Positions 1-10,725 of a stretch of 64,000 nucleotides of DNA are shown piece by piece. This DNA comes from Symbiodinium natans (lineage: Eukaryota; Sar; Dinophyceae; Suessiales; Symbiodiniaceae). Below the pieces are notes generated by a model, which was not told where the DNA came from, searched no databases, and saw only the letters and a program-made list of their open reading frames with translations. The first letter of the stretch is position 1; every line of letters begins with the position of its first letter. The position numbers were made by a program, and so were the translations under genes. The DNA is taken from NCBI GenBank assembly GCA_905221605.1, contig CAJNDS010000463.1, forward strand, positions 1 to 64,000. The letters run 5' to 3'.

Positions 1-34
<34 letters not shown>

Positions 35-90
35 ACCCCCCTCCCCACTCCCCCCCACCCCCCACTCTCACCACCCCGACTCCCTCCCCC
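1..90. repeat. C-rich low-complexity sequence
   Basis: The window opens with about 34 C residues, followed by C runs broken by A, T and CT. No coding or telomeric pattern is visible. It leads straight into the 111-bp satellite, whose own units carry C runs, so it may be a slipped or collapsed satellite edge. Confidence 0.85.
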
Positions 91-1046
91 TTATTTGCAA
101 ACTCAATGCTTGCCTCTAGGTTTCAAAAAAACTCATATGCTTTGAAACAAGCTTGCACGGCTTTCAGAAGCGGGGGGTTGGGGGGGGCGCAGCCCCCCCC
201 CATTTGAAAACTCAATGCTTGCATCATGGGTTTCAAAAAGACTCTTATGCTTTGATGCAAGCTTGCACGGCTTAAAAAAGCGGGGGGGTTGGGGGGGGCG
301 CAGCCCCCCCCATTTGCAAACTCAATGCTTGCATCATGGGTTCCAACACCGGGGGGGCCATTTGCAAACTTAATGCTTGCATCATGGGTTTCAACAAGAC
401 TCATATGCTTTGACGCAAGCTTGCACGGCTCAAAAAAAGCGGGGGGGTTGGGGGGGGCGCAGCCCCCCCCATTTGCAAACTCAATGCTTGCATCATGGGT
501 TTCAACAAGACTCATATGCTTTGACGCAAGCTTGCACGGCTCAAAAAAAGCGGGGGGGTTGGGGGGGGCGCAGCCCCCCCCATTTGCAAACTTAATGCTT
601 GCATCATGGGTTTCAACAAGACTCATATGCTTTGACGCAAGCTTGCACGGCTCAAAAAAAGCGGGGGGGTTGGGGGGGGCGCAGCCCCCCCCATTTGCAA
701 ACTCAATGCTTGCATCATGGGTTTCAACAAGACTCATATGCTTTGACGCAAGCTTGCACGGCTCAAAAAAAGCGGGGGGGTTGGGGGGGGCGCAGCCCCC
801 CCCATTTGCAAACTCAATGCTTGCATCATGGGTTTCAACAAGAATCATATGCTTTGACGCAAGCTTGCACGGCTCAAAAAAAGCGGGGGGGTTGGGGGGG
901 GCGCAGCCCCCCCCCATTTGCAAACTCAATGCTTGCATCATGGGTTTCAACAAGACTCATATGCTTTGACGCAAGCTTGCACGGCTTAAAAAAGCGGGGG
1001 GGGTTGGGGGGGCGCAGCCATTTGCAAACTCAATGCTTGCGCATAC
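91..1046. repeat. 111-bp tandem satellite with G-run/C-run hairpin core
   Basis: About 8.5 direct copies. The recurring CATTTGCAAACTCAATGC starts near 201, 311, 359, 470, 581, 692, 803, 915 and 1019, and most steps are 110-112 bp. One step (311-359) is a partial unit. Each unit contains GCTTTGACGCAAGC, GCACGGCT, an A run, and a G-run/CGCAG/C-run segment that can fold into a stem of about 7 bp. Because 111 is 37 codons, several frames stay open on both strands. Those open frames simply repeat the unit and are not genes. A related satellite lies at 28.95-30.16 kb. Confidence 0.95.
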
Positions 1047-1149
1047 TACATATATACACTCCACGTATTTCTACCAGCTACAGCTACATCGCGGTAAAAA
1101 GAATCTTTGCGACTGGGGAGAACAGGGAAATCAAAACGAAGTCGGCACC

Positions 1150-1445
1150 CAAGCCAGGCCAAGCCGAGCCAAGCCACGCCGAGCCAAGCCAAGCCAAGCC
1201 AGCCAGGCCAAGCCAAGCCGAGCCGAGCCCACCCGAGCCAAGCCAAGCCAAGGAGCCAAGCCAACGAAAGCCAAGCCGAGCCAAGCCAAGCCAGAGGACA
1301 AGCCGAGCCAAGCCAAGCCAAGCCCAGCCGAGCCCCGAGCCAAGCCAAGCCGAGCCAAGCCAACCAAAGCCAAGCCAAGCCAGACAAGCCGAGCCAAGCC
1401 AGGTCAGAGGACACGCCCAGCCAAGCCAAGCCAAGCCACACCTTT
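1150..1445. repeat. AGCCA/AGCCG pentamer-like microsatellite
   Basis: About 300 bp of degenerate CCAAGCCAAGCC and CCGAGCC repeats. The translations are rich in KPSQA or AWLGL and are artefacts of the repeat. It separates the satellite from the first CCCTAAA tract. Confidence 0.95.
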
Positions 1446-2433
1446 GCAAGGGGACAGGGCCGAGCCACACCTTTGCAAAAAAAAAAAACCGGACCCCCCT
1501 AAACCCTAAACCCTAAACCCTAAACCCTAAACCTCTCCGAAAAGGAGGGCCGGAGGTCGTATTCAGAGCGTGCTCGGCAGCCTTCGACAGCGCCTTGCCA
1601 GGAATTGGGTGAGTCTAGGTCCAAACCTATATGGGCTTTGTCACCCTAAACCCTACACCCTAAACCCTAAACCCTAAACCCTAAACCGCAAAACCTCACC
1701 CCAAATCCCAAACTTCTAAGCCCTAAACCCTAGACCCAAACCCCCACATCCTGAACTCTAAACCCTAAACCGACCGTTTCGGGAACGAACAAAAGAACGT
1801 CCCACAATATGGATCAAGACCCGCGTCCTGGGTTCAGGGCAGTGCGATGATGGGTTTGAGAGATGGCTCAGAGTGGTGAGTTTGTTTGAGGTGTTCAGGT
1901 TTAGGGTTTAGGGTTTAGAGCTTGGAGTTTAAGGTGTCCGGGGTTTAGGGTGATAGGGGTTTGGGGGGGTGTATTGAGCCGCAGAAGCAAGGGTGAGAAA
2001 GAGTGCAGGGGTTGTTTCGAGTGACTATGCCAAGTGGACTGGTCCTTCACAAGCATCTCCTAGACCGCACAGGCCAACCCTATAAACCCAAGCCCTAAAC
2101 CCGAAACCCTAAACCCTAGACTCTAAGCCCTAAACCCTAAACCCTAAACCCTGAACCCTGAACGCTGAACTGAACTGCCTAGGAAACCTTCCGGGGCTTA
2201 ACCTCACGGCTACGAGTTGTGCCTTGGTAAAGACCGAACACCTCTCAAGGGTCCAAAGGGTTTAGGGTTTTAGTGTAGCCCGAAACCCTGAACTGTATAA
2301 ACCCACCTAACCCTAAACCATACAAGCACTAGACCCTGAGCCATACAAACTCAAGACCCTGAATGCTAAACCCTATAAAAACCCTGATCCCTAGGTCCTA
2401 AACCCTTAACGCGCCCTAAGCCCGAGGGTACCA

Positions 2434-2526
2434 CCCCTAAACCCTAAACCCTAAACCCTGAGCCCTAAACCCTAAACCCTAAACCCTAAACCCTAGACCC
2501 TAGACCCTAGACCCTAAACCCTAAAC
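2434..2526. repeat. CCCTAAA tract with CCCTAGA variants
   Basis: About 13 heptamers in CCCTAAA orientation, including three consecutive CCCTAGA units. It is followed by about 80 bp of unique sequence and then a tract in the opposite orientation. Confidence 0.9.
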
Positions 2527-2604
2527 GCACCTTGACGCCGTCCTCTTGCAGACAGCCGTGGGCCACCTGGTGGCTGAGGGCCGAGACCTGCTGGCAGCTG
2601 TTCT

Positions 2605-3400
2605 CAGGGTTTGGGGTTTGGGGCTTGGGGTTTAGGATCTGGGGTTTAGGGTTTAGGGTTTAGGGTTTAGGGTTTAGGGTTTAGGGTTTAGGGTTTAGGG
2701 CTTAGGCTTTGGGCTTTGGGCTTTGGGCTTTGGGGCTTAGGGTTTGGGGTTTAGGGTTCGGGGTTCAGAGTTTGGGGTTTAGGGTTAGGGGTTTGGGGTT
2801 TAGGGTTTGGGTTTGGGGGCTGAGGGTTTGTAGGGTTTGTCGGGTTCGTAGGGTTTGTAAGATTTGTTGGGTTTGTACGTAGGGCGTGTAGAGTTTGTAG
2901 GGTTTGTAGGCTTGGAGTTTGTCGTTTAGGGCTGGGAGTTTAGTTTGGAGTTTTGGGGTTTGGGCTTAGGGTTTTGGCGTGTGGAGTTTAGGGTTCGGGG
3001 TTCAGGGCTTGGGGCTTGGGATTTGGAGTTTTTGGAATTTGGGTTTTCGGGCTGGAGTTTAGGGTTTGGAGTTTGGGGTTTAGGGTTTAGGGTTTGGGTT
3101 CAGGGCTTGGAGGGTTGTAGGGTTTGTTGGGTTTTGTAGGGCTTTTGTTTTTAGGTGCCTGGAGTTTGGAGTTTGGGGTTTAGGATTTGGGGTTTAGGGT
3201 TTAATTAGGGTGTGGAGTCTAGAGTTTGGGGTTTAGGATGTGGGGTTTAGGGTTTAGGGTTTAGAGTTTGGGGTTTAGGATTTGGGGTTTTGTCTTGGGT
3301 TTGAGTTTTTGGACTTCAGGTTTGTTTGGAGTCTGGGATGTGGAGATGAGGGTTTGGGGTTTGGGTTGGGTTTGGGGTTAAGGGTTTGAGGGCCGGCGCG
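2605..3400. repeat. Long degenerate TTTAGGG/TTTGGGG tract
   Basis: Nearly 800 bp of G-rich heptamer-like sequence. It starts with eight clean TTTAGGG units, then four CTTTGGG units at 2707-2734, and decays into TTTGGGG, TTTGTAGGG and GGAGTTTGGG variants. This is the most diverged heptamer stretch in the window. The 64-codon open frame at 2945-3139 is only translated repeat. Confidence 0.9.
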
Positions 3401-3699
3401 TGGTTGAACGCGAAGAAGGCAAACAAATTTGGCTTGTAGCGGACAGTTCGCGACCCATCATCCTAAACCCTAAACCCTAAACCCATTGTTTAAACCCATG
3501 GGTCAGTCATCCTCTTGTACACCTGCAGCCGCACCTGCTGATCGCCGTCGACCTCGCGACCCTTACCCTAAACCCTAACCCTAAACCCTAAACCCTAAAC
3601 CCACATCGCCCAGACCGAAGACGGCTTGTTTTGGATCCGACCCACGCGGAGCAGCGAGTCGAAGTCGAGTTTGGCGTTTACGGTTTGGGATTTTGGGTG

Positions 3700-3708
3700 C
3701 AGGATATA

Positions 3709-3742
<34 letters not shown>

Positions 3743-3753
3743 TTGGGGGGGGG
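3700..3753. repeat. TA microsatellite, T run and G run
   Basis: A TATATA run passes into about 20 T and then about 10 G. It sits between degenerate telomere-type tracts and no gene is present. Confidence 0.9.
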
Positions 3754-5324
3754 GGTTGTTGGGTTTGGAGTTTGCGGTTTGGGGTTTCGGGTTTACTCAA
3801 AACCCTAAACCCTAAACCGGAGTTCGGAGTTTGGGGATCGGGGGTTCAGGCTTCGACTGGGCGAGCGTCTCAATAATTATTCTGGGCCGGCGTTTAGGGT
3901 TTAGGGTTTAGGGTTTATGTTTAGGGTTTTGGGTTTTGGGTTTAGGGTTCTTGTTAAATAAGACTTTTTATCATACGGCCAGATCGTATAGGTATGGGCT
4001 TATGGAAGTACAATAGGGCGTGGAGGGTTGATAGGGCTTAGAGGGGTTCTGGACTTACAGGTTTATAGGGTTTGGGTTCCACAAAGCTGCCCTGATTCCT
4101 GGACAGTGCTTGGGGCCCGGAGGAGGTTTCGGGGCGGCTATGGGTTAGTTGTTGGCTTTCGGCAAGAAAACCAGACAAAGGAAGTTGAGATTTACAATCA
4201 CGTGGCATCTTCAGCTAGAGCTGTTGTCTGTGGAAGATGTATGAGTTGGATCGATCCTAACCCTAAGTCCTGAACCCTAAACGGCCCTAATGTTGACTTC
4301 ACATTAGTGGATCCACCCGCAGTTGTAAAACCCCGCTGCCGGAACACAATAGTGTAGCCCGCCACAATTGTAAAATCCGACCCGGGAAATCCGGTTTTTA
4401 CGGGCGTGGTGCTACTACCTAATACTAAAGCTAATACTACGTCCTACCAGGATTTAGGCGAACAGTATTGAGGAGGCCCTGGCCGGAGAGATTGATCAAT
4501 GAGGGGGGGGGGGTTTATTAATGCGAAGTCAACATTAAACCCTAAACCCTAAACCCTAGACCCTAAACCCTAGACCCCAGACCCGAAACCCTAAACCCTC
4601 GACCTTACATGCAGCCGAGCCGTCAACGCTCACTTAGACACCCTGAACCCGACTCCCGGGGTCGTGTCTACCCTCGAGCACCGCGCCTTCTGCAGACTCA
4701 CCCCCAGCTCAATGATGACGTGCGAGGTGTCCATCAGAAAGTTCTCCTCCTGTAGCTGAGGTACAGGGTTTAGGGTTTAGGGTTTAGGGCTTAGGGTTTA
4801 GGGTTTAGGGTTTAGGGTTTAGGGTTTAGTGTTTAATAAGAAAAATCAAGCGAGTGTTGTAACGAGGCTTGAGTCGGCCGGATTGTGATTGACTTGTACA
4901 AGCTTTCAGTACTGCAAGGGTCGTTTTCGGAAGCCAGCTGGATTTTCAAGGGTTTAGGGTTTAGGGTTTAGGGTTTAGGGTTTAGGGTTTGGTACTTCAT
5001 TGATTTGTAGTACAGGCTGTACTGCAATCGACGTTTCCATGAGCCGCCTGGATGCTCAAGACTACCGGGCGCAATATCATCCCTCAGGCAGAAGCCACCC
5101 TAAACCCTGGCTCTGCATCCCAATGATGTCAATTACAATACGTATTGCGGGTTACAGCCCAAACCCGAAACCCCAAACCCTAAAGCCTAAACCCTAGCCC
5201 TAAACAATAAACCCCAGGAAGTAATCTGGGGTCCTGCTTCCGGGTTTCGGCGTCTCTCCGAGGCCGATTGCTTCGGCAAAGGTAGGTTTGGGTACTGAAG
5301 AGTGGGTTAATTAGGGGACAGGTT

Positions 5325-5456
5325 GGGTTTAGGGTTTAGGGTTTAGGGTTTAGGGTTTGGGGTTTAGGGTTTAGGGTTTAGGGTTTAGGGTTTAGGGTTT
5401 AGGGTTTAGGGTTTAGGGTTTGGGGTTTAGGGTTTAGGGTTTAGGGTTTAGGGTCT
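5325..5456. repeat. TTTAGGG tract, about 19 units
   Basis: Nearly perfect TTTAGGG units with two TTTGGGG variants. The tract is followed by about 100 bp of unique sequence. Confidence 0.95.
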
Positions 5457-5551
5457 AGCTTAGGGCTTGGGGCTTACCGGGCCTAGGGTTAGACATCAGA
5501 AAGTCGCGGGCTTTAAGCTGTTGCTGGAGCTCCTAAATGGAGTGGGCGAGT

Positions 5552-5672
5552 CCTAGGGTTTAGGGTTTAGGGTTTAGGGTTTAAGGGTTAAGGGTTAAGG
5601 GTTAAGGGTTAAGGGTTAAGGGTTAAGGGTTTAGGGTTTAGGGTTTAGGGTTTAGGGTTTAGGGTTTAGGGC
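5552..5672. repeat. TTTAGGG tract with a block of TTAAGGG variants
   Basis: Clean TTTAGGG units flank seven consecutive TTAAGGG units at about 5581-5629. A block of identical variants inside a clean tract indicates local tandem expansion of one mutated unit. Confidence 0.95.
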
Positions 5673-5799
5673 TTAGGGCCTGTAAAACACCAAGCCCCAA
5701 CCTTCCAGACACTAAGCCGAAACCCCAGTACATCTAGAAGTTTCCCCTTGGAACATTACGGTTTGCACCCTTAGGTTTCGGGGACCCTGTTTAACGATG

Positions 5800-5976
5800 C
5801 CCTAAACCCTAAACCCTAAACCCTAAACCCTAAACCCTGAACCCTGAACCCTAAACCCTAAACCCTAAACCCTAAACCCTAAACCCTAAACCCTAAACCC
5901 TAAACCCTAAACCCTGAACCCTAAACCCTAAACCCTAAGCCCTAAACCCTAAACCCTAAACCCTAAACCCTAAACC
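5800..5976. repeat. CCCTAAA tract, about 25 units
   Basis: The longest near-perfect heptamer tract in the window, 177 bp, with CCCTGAA and CCCTAAG variants. Its orientation is opposite to the tract ending 128 bp before it. Confidence 0.95.
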
Positions 5977-8099
5977 TGTGCGTCAGGTCTAGGGGTTTTT
6001 TAAAAGCTCGGAGGGTCGCGGAGGGCTTCCGAGTCCTCCTCTAAGCGCCTCTCGGAGAAGAGGCCATTCTCTTCCAGGAACTCCTGGAGAGCAGCCCTAA
6101 ACCCTACCCCTAAACCCTACCCCTAAACCCTAGCCCTAAACCCTAAACCCTAAACCCTAAACTCCAAACCCTAAGTCCTAAGCCCTAAACCCTAACCCCT
6201 AAACCCTAAACCCTGAACTCTGAACCTTGGGGTTGTAGGGAAGATCCGCGCGGGTTGCTTTCTTCGGGTTCAGGGTCTTAGGGCTTCGGGGCTTTTGGGT
6301 GGTAGGTTTTTTCTTCGGGTAGTTTCATGTTTTTTAGTATGAGCCCTTCAAGAGGGACCGGCATAAAGGGTGTATAAGGGGGGCGATAAGGGGGGATATT
6401 ACGGGTGTTCAGGGTTTATGGTTTAGGGTTCAGGGTTTTAGGGTCTAGTGTTTAGGAGCTGGGGCTCGAGTGTTAGGGTTTAGCGCTCAGCGATCATGCT
6501 CTGCGTGGCCCAATGGAATCGTGTCTGGCAATTCTTTGCAAAGACATTTGCCTGATTATGTTGCATTGGGTTGAAACCCATGCGCAAAGCCGCATATGCT
6601 GCTTCCTCCGCGAACATGTTACCCAAAATCCAGGCAGCGCCAATCTCAGTTCCGTCAAGTAGGCATGTCGAAAAGTTGAATTCGACAAGCAGAATCTAGG
6701 AGTATGATCACACGCTGTTTAGGGTCTAGGGGTAGGGGGTTTAGGCTTTCGGTGTTCGGGGGAAACCACGAGCGTTTTCGGGGGCTTTTGATGTTTGAGG
6801 GTTGTAGAGTTTTGCAGGCTTTGCTCAGAGCTTCAAGATTGTAGGGTCAAAGGGTTTGCCAACCAACAGTTGAGGGTACAAAATCTGAGGCATCAAAACC
6901 CTGAAAGCCCCAGAGCCCCGAAATCCTAAAATGAAGCCGGGAAAGCCATAAAGTCCCTCGACGACGCTAACAGGTTGAAGCCCGAAAAACTCCCCAAAAA
7001 ACCCTACAAGTCCCTAAAGCAATTAACAAACCGAGCACCAACAAAAAAAAAAAAAAAAACAAGAGAGCCCTGAAAAACCCTGCTAACAAAAAATGCTAGG
7101 CATAAACCCTTGAAACCTTTTTCCAAACCCTAAGCAAAAACCATTAACACCCCCAAACACACTTAAAACCGTTTAATATCCCCGAAGCAATTTGAAAAAA
7201 CAAACTTATAGAGCCTTTACAACGCCAAAGCAAAAAGCACCTTGAAACCCCCAAAGAACACTTAACGACCATGAAGAGCCCGAAACAAGAACCCTTAACC
7301 CTTAACCCTTCACCCTTGAACCCTTAAACCCTTAAACCCTAAACCCTTAAACCCGCGCCTGGCTCGGCTTCGACGTGGTCACAGGCTTCGCGAAGTGGCC
7401 GAGGTCAGGGAGACCCTAGGCGGCTGAGGATCTTCTTGGGGTTCAGGGTTTAGGGTTTAGGGTTGCCTCGGGCTTCTGAGGGTTTTGTTGAGGTTGAGGG
7501 TTCCCCCCCCCCCCCTCGAGGAGCACTTTCTCAGAATAGTACTCCCTGAAGGCACAGGATTGGCATTTGTTTGGAGTCTAGAGACTGCAGAGCCCTACAG
7601 TCTTAAGCTTATGGCTTAGGGTTTAGGGTTTAAGGGTAGACAGCACCCCACACCCTGGAGGCCGTGGTGCATCACAGTGGCTATTTGCCAGTGCGTGGGT
7701 TTAGGAACCAAGGATTAGGGCGCAGGGTTCAAGGGTTTATCTAGGTTTTTTGGGGTGTAGGGGTAGGGTGTAGGGTTTTAGGTCTCAGGCTTTTGGGGGC
7801 TTTATGGGCTAGGGTCTTAGAGCTTATAGGCTTTGAACGTTCACAGGTCGCGGTTAGTGCAGTATACATCCTGAACCAGACATTCAGAGCGCCAAACCGA
7901 ACCGGGCCTACTGCTTTGTGCAATCTAGGATCAAATCCCAAACCCATGGAACCCCTATTGCAAGCCCTGTTCTTCAACAAAAATGGAATTTCTACTGAAC
8001 AACAACAACCCTAAGCCCTAAGCTTTACATTTGCACCCGAAGCACGCTGAGTTAAATTGCAAGTATAAATAAACACAAAAACAAATAGAACATATATCA

Positions 8100-8280
8100 A
8101 CAAGTATATATATATGTGTGTAGCAAAGATAAGCGCTAAACCACATACACCCTAAACCCGAAACCCTACACTGCTTACGCCAAAAAGAATATCAATCTAT
8201 ATATATATATATATAACGTATTTGTATATGTATATATGTATATATGTATATATGTATATATGTATATATGTATATACAAG
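8100..8280. repeat. AT-rich microsatellites (TA and TATATATG)
   Basis: Short TA runs near 8108 and 8200 are followed by about six copies of an 8-mer TATATATG/TATATGTA at 8223-8275. No gene is visible. Confidence 0.9.
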
Positions 8281-8398
8281 CACTATATGAAATGGGGTTT
8301 CTATGCCTTGCATCCCCAAAAGGGCACCCAACATATGCACTCACCAACATTGATAAGGAAACCGAAATACACTCACCGGAAACAGTACTATAAATTGA

Positions 8399-8486
8399 CC
8401 CTAAACCCTAAACCCTAAACCCTAAACCCTAAACCCTAAACCCTAAACCCTAAACCCTAAACCCTAAACCCTAAACCCTAAACCCC
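8399..8486. repeat. CCCTAAA tract, about 12 units
   Basis: Clean CCCTAAA units. About 80 bp later the opposite orientation resumes at 8563-8655, where a block of TTTAGGC variants lies at about 8590-8620. Confidence 0.95.
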
Positions 8487-9112
8487 CTCAGCGCCCTTGA
8501 GCCCACGGGCCTCTCGGCTGCCCAGGAGCTCCTGCGTCAGCATGACCTGATCATGGCTTTCGAGGGGTTTAGGGTTTAGGGTTTAGGGTTTAGGCTTTAG
8601 GCTTTAGGCTTTAGGCTTTAGGGTTTAGGGTTTAGGGTTTAGGGTTTAGGGTTTAAACTTTAAGGGATGTAACCGTTTAGGTTTAGGCTCAGTGTTGTAG
8701 GCCTTTACCGAACCCACACACCCAAAACATCGATAAACCCAGTATAGCGGAAACCCTATGTACATACAGATATATTTCTGTACACCCTGCAATAGACAAG
8801 ACAGGAGGCAAAGGTCCACCTTGCATGTCGCGACTTCCCTGAATACTGTTTGGGGTGTAAGGTTTAGGGCCAGGGGTGAATCTAGGGCAGAGGGTTTGGG
8901 GTGGTTGGGGGTTCATGCTGGTCCTTTCACTACCCTTCAAGCCTAAACCCTAAACCCTAAACCCTAAATCCCGAACCCTAAGCCCTAACAAGCCAGCAAG
9001 AAACAGACCACTACACGAGGTTGCGACGACATGGCTGGCCACCAGCACAACATCCTGCGAGGGGCAATGGAAGTCGGTGTAGGTGTTGGAGTAGGGCCTT
9101 TACTCGGCAGCC

Positions 9113-9205
9113 CTTTTGACTTAGTAGGTGGGCTTAGTAAGGTGGGGTGTGGGGATGATAATGGGGTTTCTAGGGGACACTAAGTAGACTTACCCTAAGC
9201 CTACT
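9113..9205. repeat. Dispersed repeat copy (partner at 14.3 kb, opposite orientation)
   Basis: This segment shares TTGACTT, TAATGGGGTTTCTAG and AAGTAGACTTAC, in order, with the reverse complement of 14313-14397. Both copies lie next to CCCTAAA-type sequence. It marks a short dispersed repeat family in the inter-tract DNA. Confidence 0.65.
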
Positions 9206-10603
9206 CACTAAACCCTGAACCCTAAACTCTAAACCCCGAACCCTAAGCCCGCGCAGGTCTTAGGGTTGACAATTCGTCTAGAGTGCGAAGCATTGGCCCG
9301 AAATTTGGGTCCCCTGTTCCATGACCCTTATATACACTATCACAACAAGGGCCCCTGTAAACCCTACAAGCAAGGGTAATGTCCATACTAGGGCCCATGG
9401 TTTCAACCTTAGAACTAAAGTGCCTCTCAGTAAACGAGTCCTTTATGAAACGTCCTGCGGTCCTTGAAGGGGGGCCCCTTATGCCAATTGCAGGGACCCT
9501 AAACCCTAACCCCCTTCTTTGGCATTTAGGGACTGTGTTGAGTTCGAGCCTGGGGCGCGAACGGGGCTTAGGGTTCAGGGTTTAGGGTTTAGAGTCCTAG
9601 GGTTTCGGGTTTCGGGTTTCGGGTTTAGGGTTTCAGGTTTAGGGTTTAGGGTTTTGGGTTTAACCTCCAACCATCACCCATAACTCCTGGACCTGAACAC
9701 CGGCTGTTAAACCTTGTGACAGAGACGCCCAAACCCTACACCCTAAGCCCTAAACCCCGAAAATCCACCACCTGGAACACCGTACGCCCACCAGACCGCA
9801 CATAGAACCCAACCCGAAAAAAACGAGGTTTCAGACTCAGAGCTTAAGGTTTTGGGCTTAATTAGGGTTTCCCAACCCTAAAACCTAAACCCTAAACCTA
9901 AACCTGAAACCCTAAAAACTAAACCCTAAACCCTATGAAACCGACCCCTCCCCCCATACACAACGGCGCTCCTGCGCAACGCTCTTGGTGCCATCCTGCA
10001 GGCACTCATCCTGTCGAAGAGCTCTACGCGCCGCTCTTCATCGTGTAGAGCTTAGGGTTGGGGCCGCTTGGGGTTGAGGGTTTGGGGTTTGGGGTTTAGG
10101 GTTTAGGGTTTAGGGTTTAGGGTTTAGGGTTTAGGGTTAAGGGTTTGTGGGAGCATGGCGAGCGCGTATTGCCTAGCGCTGGTGGGGGGTTGGGGGGGGG
10201 GAGGTTGTGTCGGCCAGACATCCCCCGAATGCCGAGAGTTGAGGGCTCATCTGCAACCCCAAGCCCATGCAAACCTGACAAAGAAGCAACCCCCTCGAGG
10301 TAGTGGCTCTTAGAAGAGAACCCTAAACCCTAAACCCTAAACCCTAAACCCTAAACCCTAAACCCTAAACCCAAGACCAGGTAGTATCAGCATTTAAGCG
10401 ATTGCAGAGGGCACCTGGTTCTCGAACTTCCTCCCAACAGCTAGACCCAGGAGTAAGTTAGAACGATAAAAGCTTTTTAGGGTTTAGGGTTTAGGGTTTA
10501 GGGTTTAGGTCGGGTCGGTCGAAGTGGAATCCGGCATGTTGATTGCGTGAGACCACTCATGCATCTTGCATAAGTAAAGGAGTGAAGTGGTACTAACTAA
10601 CTC

Positions 10604-10725
10604 AGGGTTTAGGGTTTAGGGTTTAGGGTTTAGGGTTTAGGGTTTAGGGTTTAGGGTTTAGGGTTTAGGGTTTAGGGTTTAGGGTTTAGGGTTTAGGGTT
10701 TAGGGTTTAGGGTTTAGGGTTTAGG
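10604..10725. repeat. TTTAGGG tract, about 17 units
   Basis: A perfect or near-perfect run of TTTAGGG with unique sequence on both sides. Confidence 0.95.

Noticed and set aside
91-1046. CRISPR-like array
   Set aside because: The spacing is regular, but whole units including the would-be spacers are repeated, and the organism is eukaryotic.
123-1516. Long open frames on both strands across the window start (up to 305 codons)
   Set aside because: They translate the 111-bp satellite (37 codons per unit) and the AGCC microsatellite. Several frames are open at once and the peptides repeat exactly.
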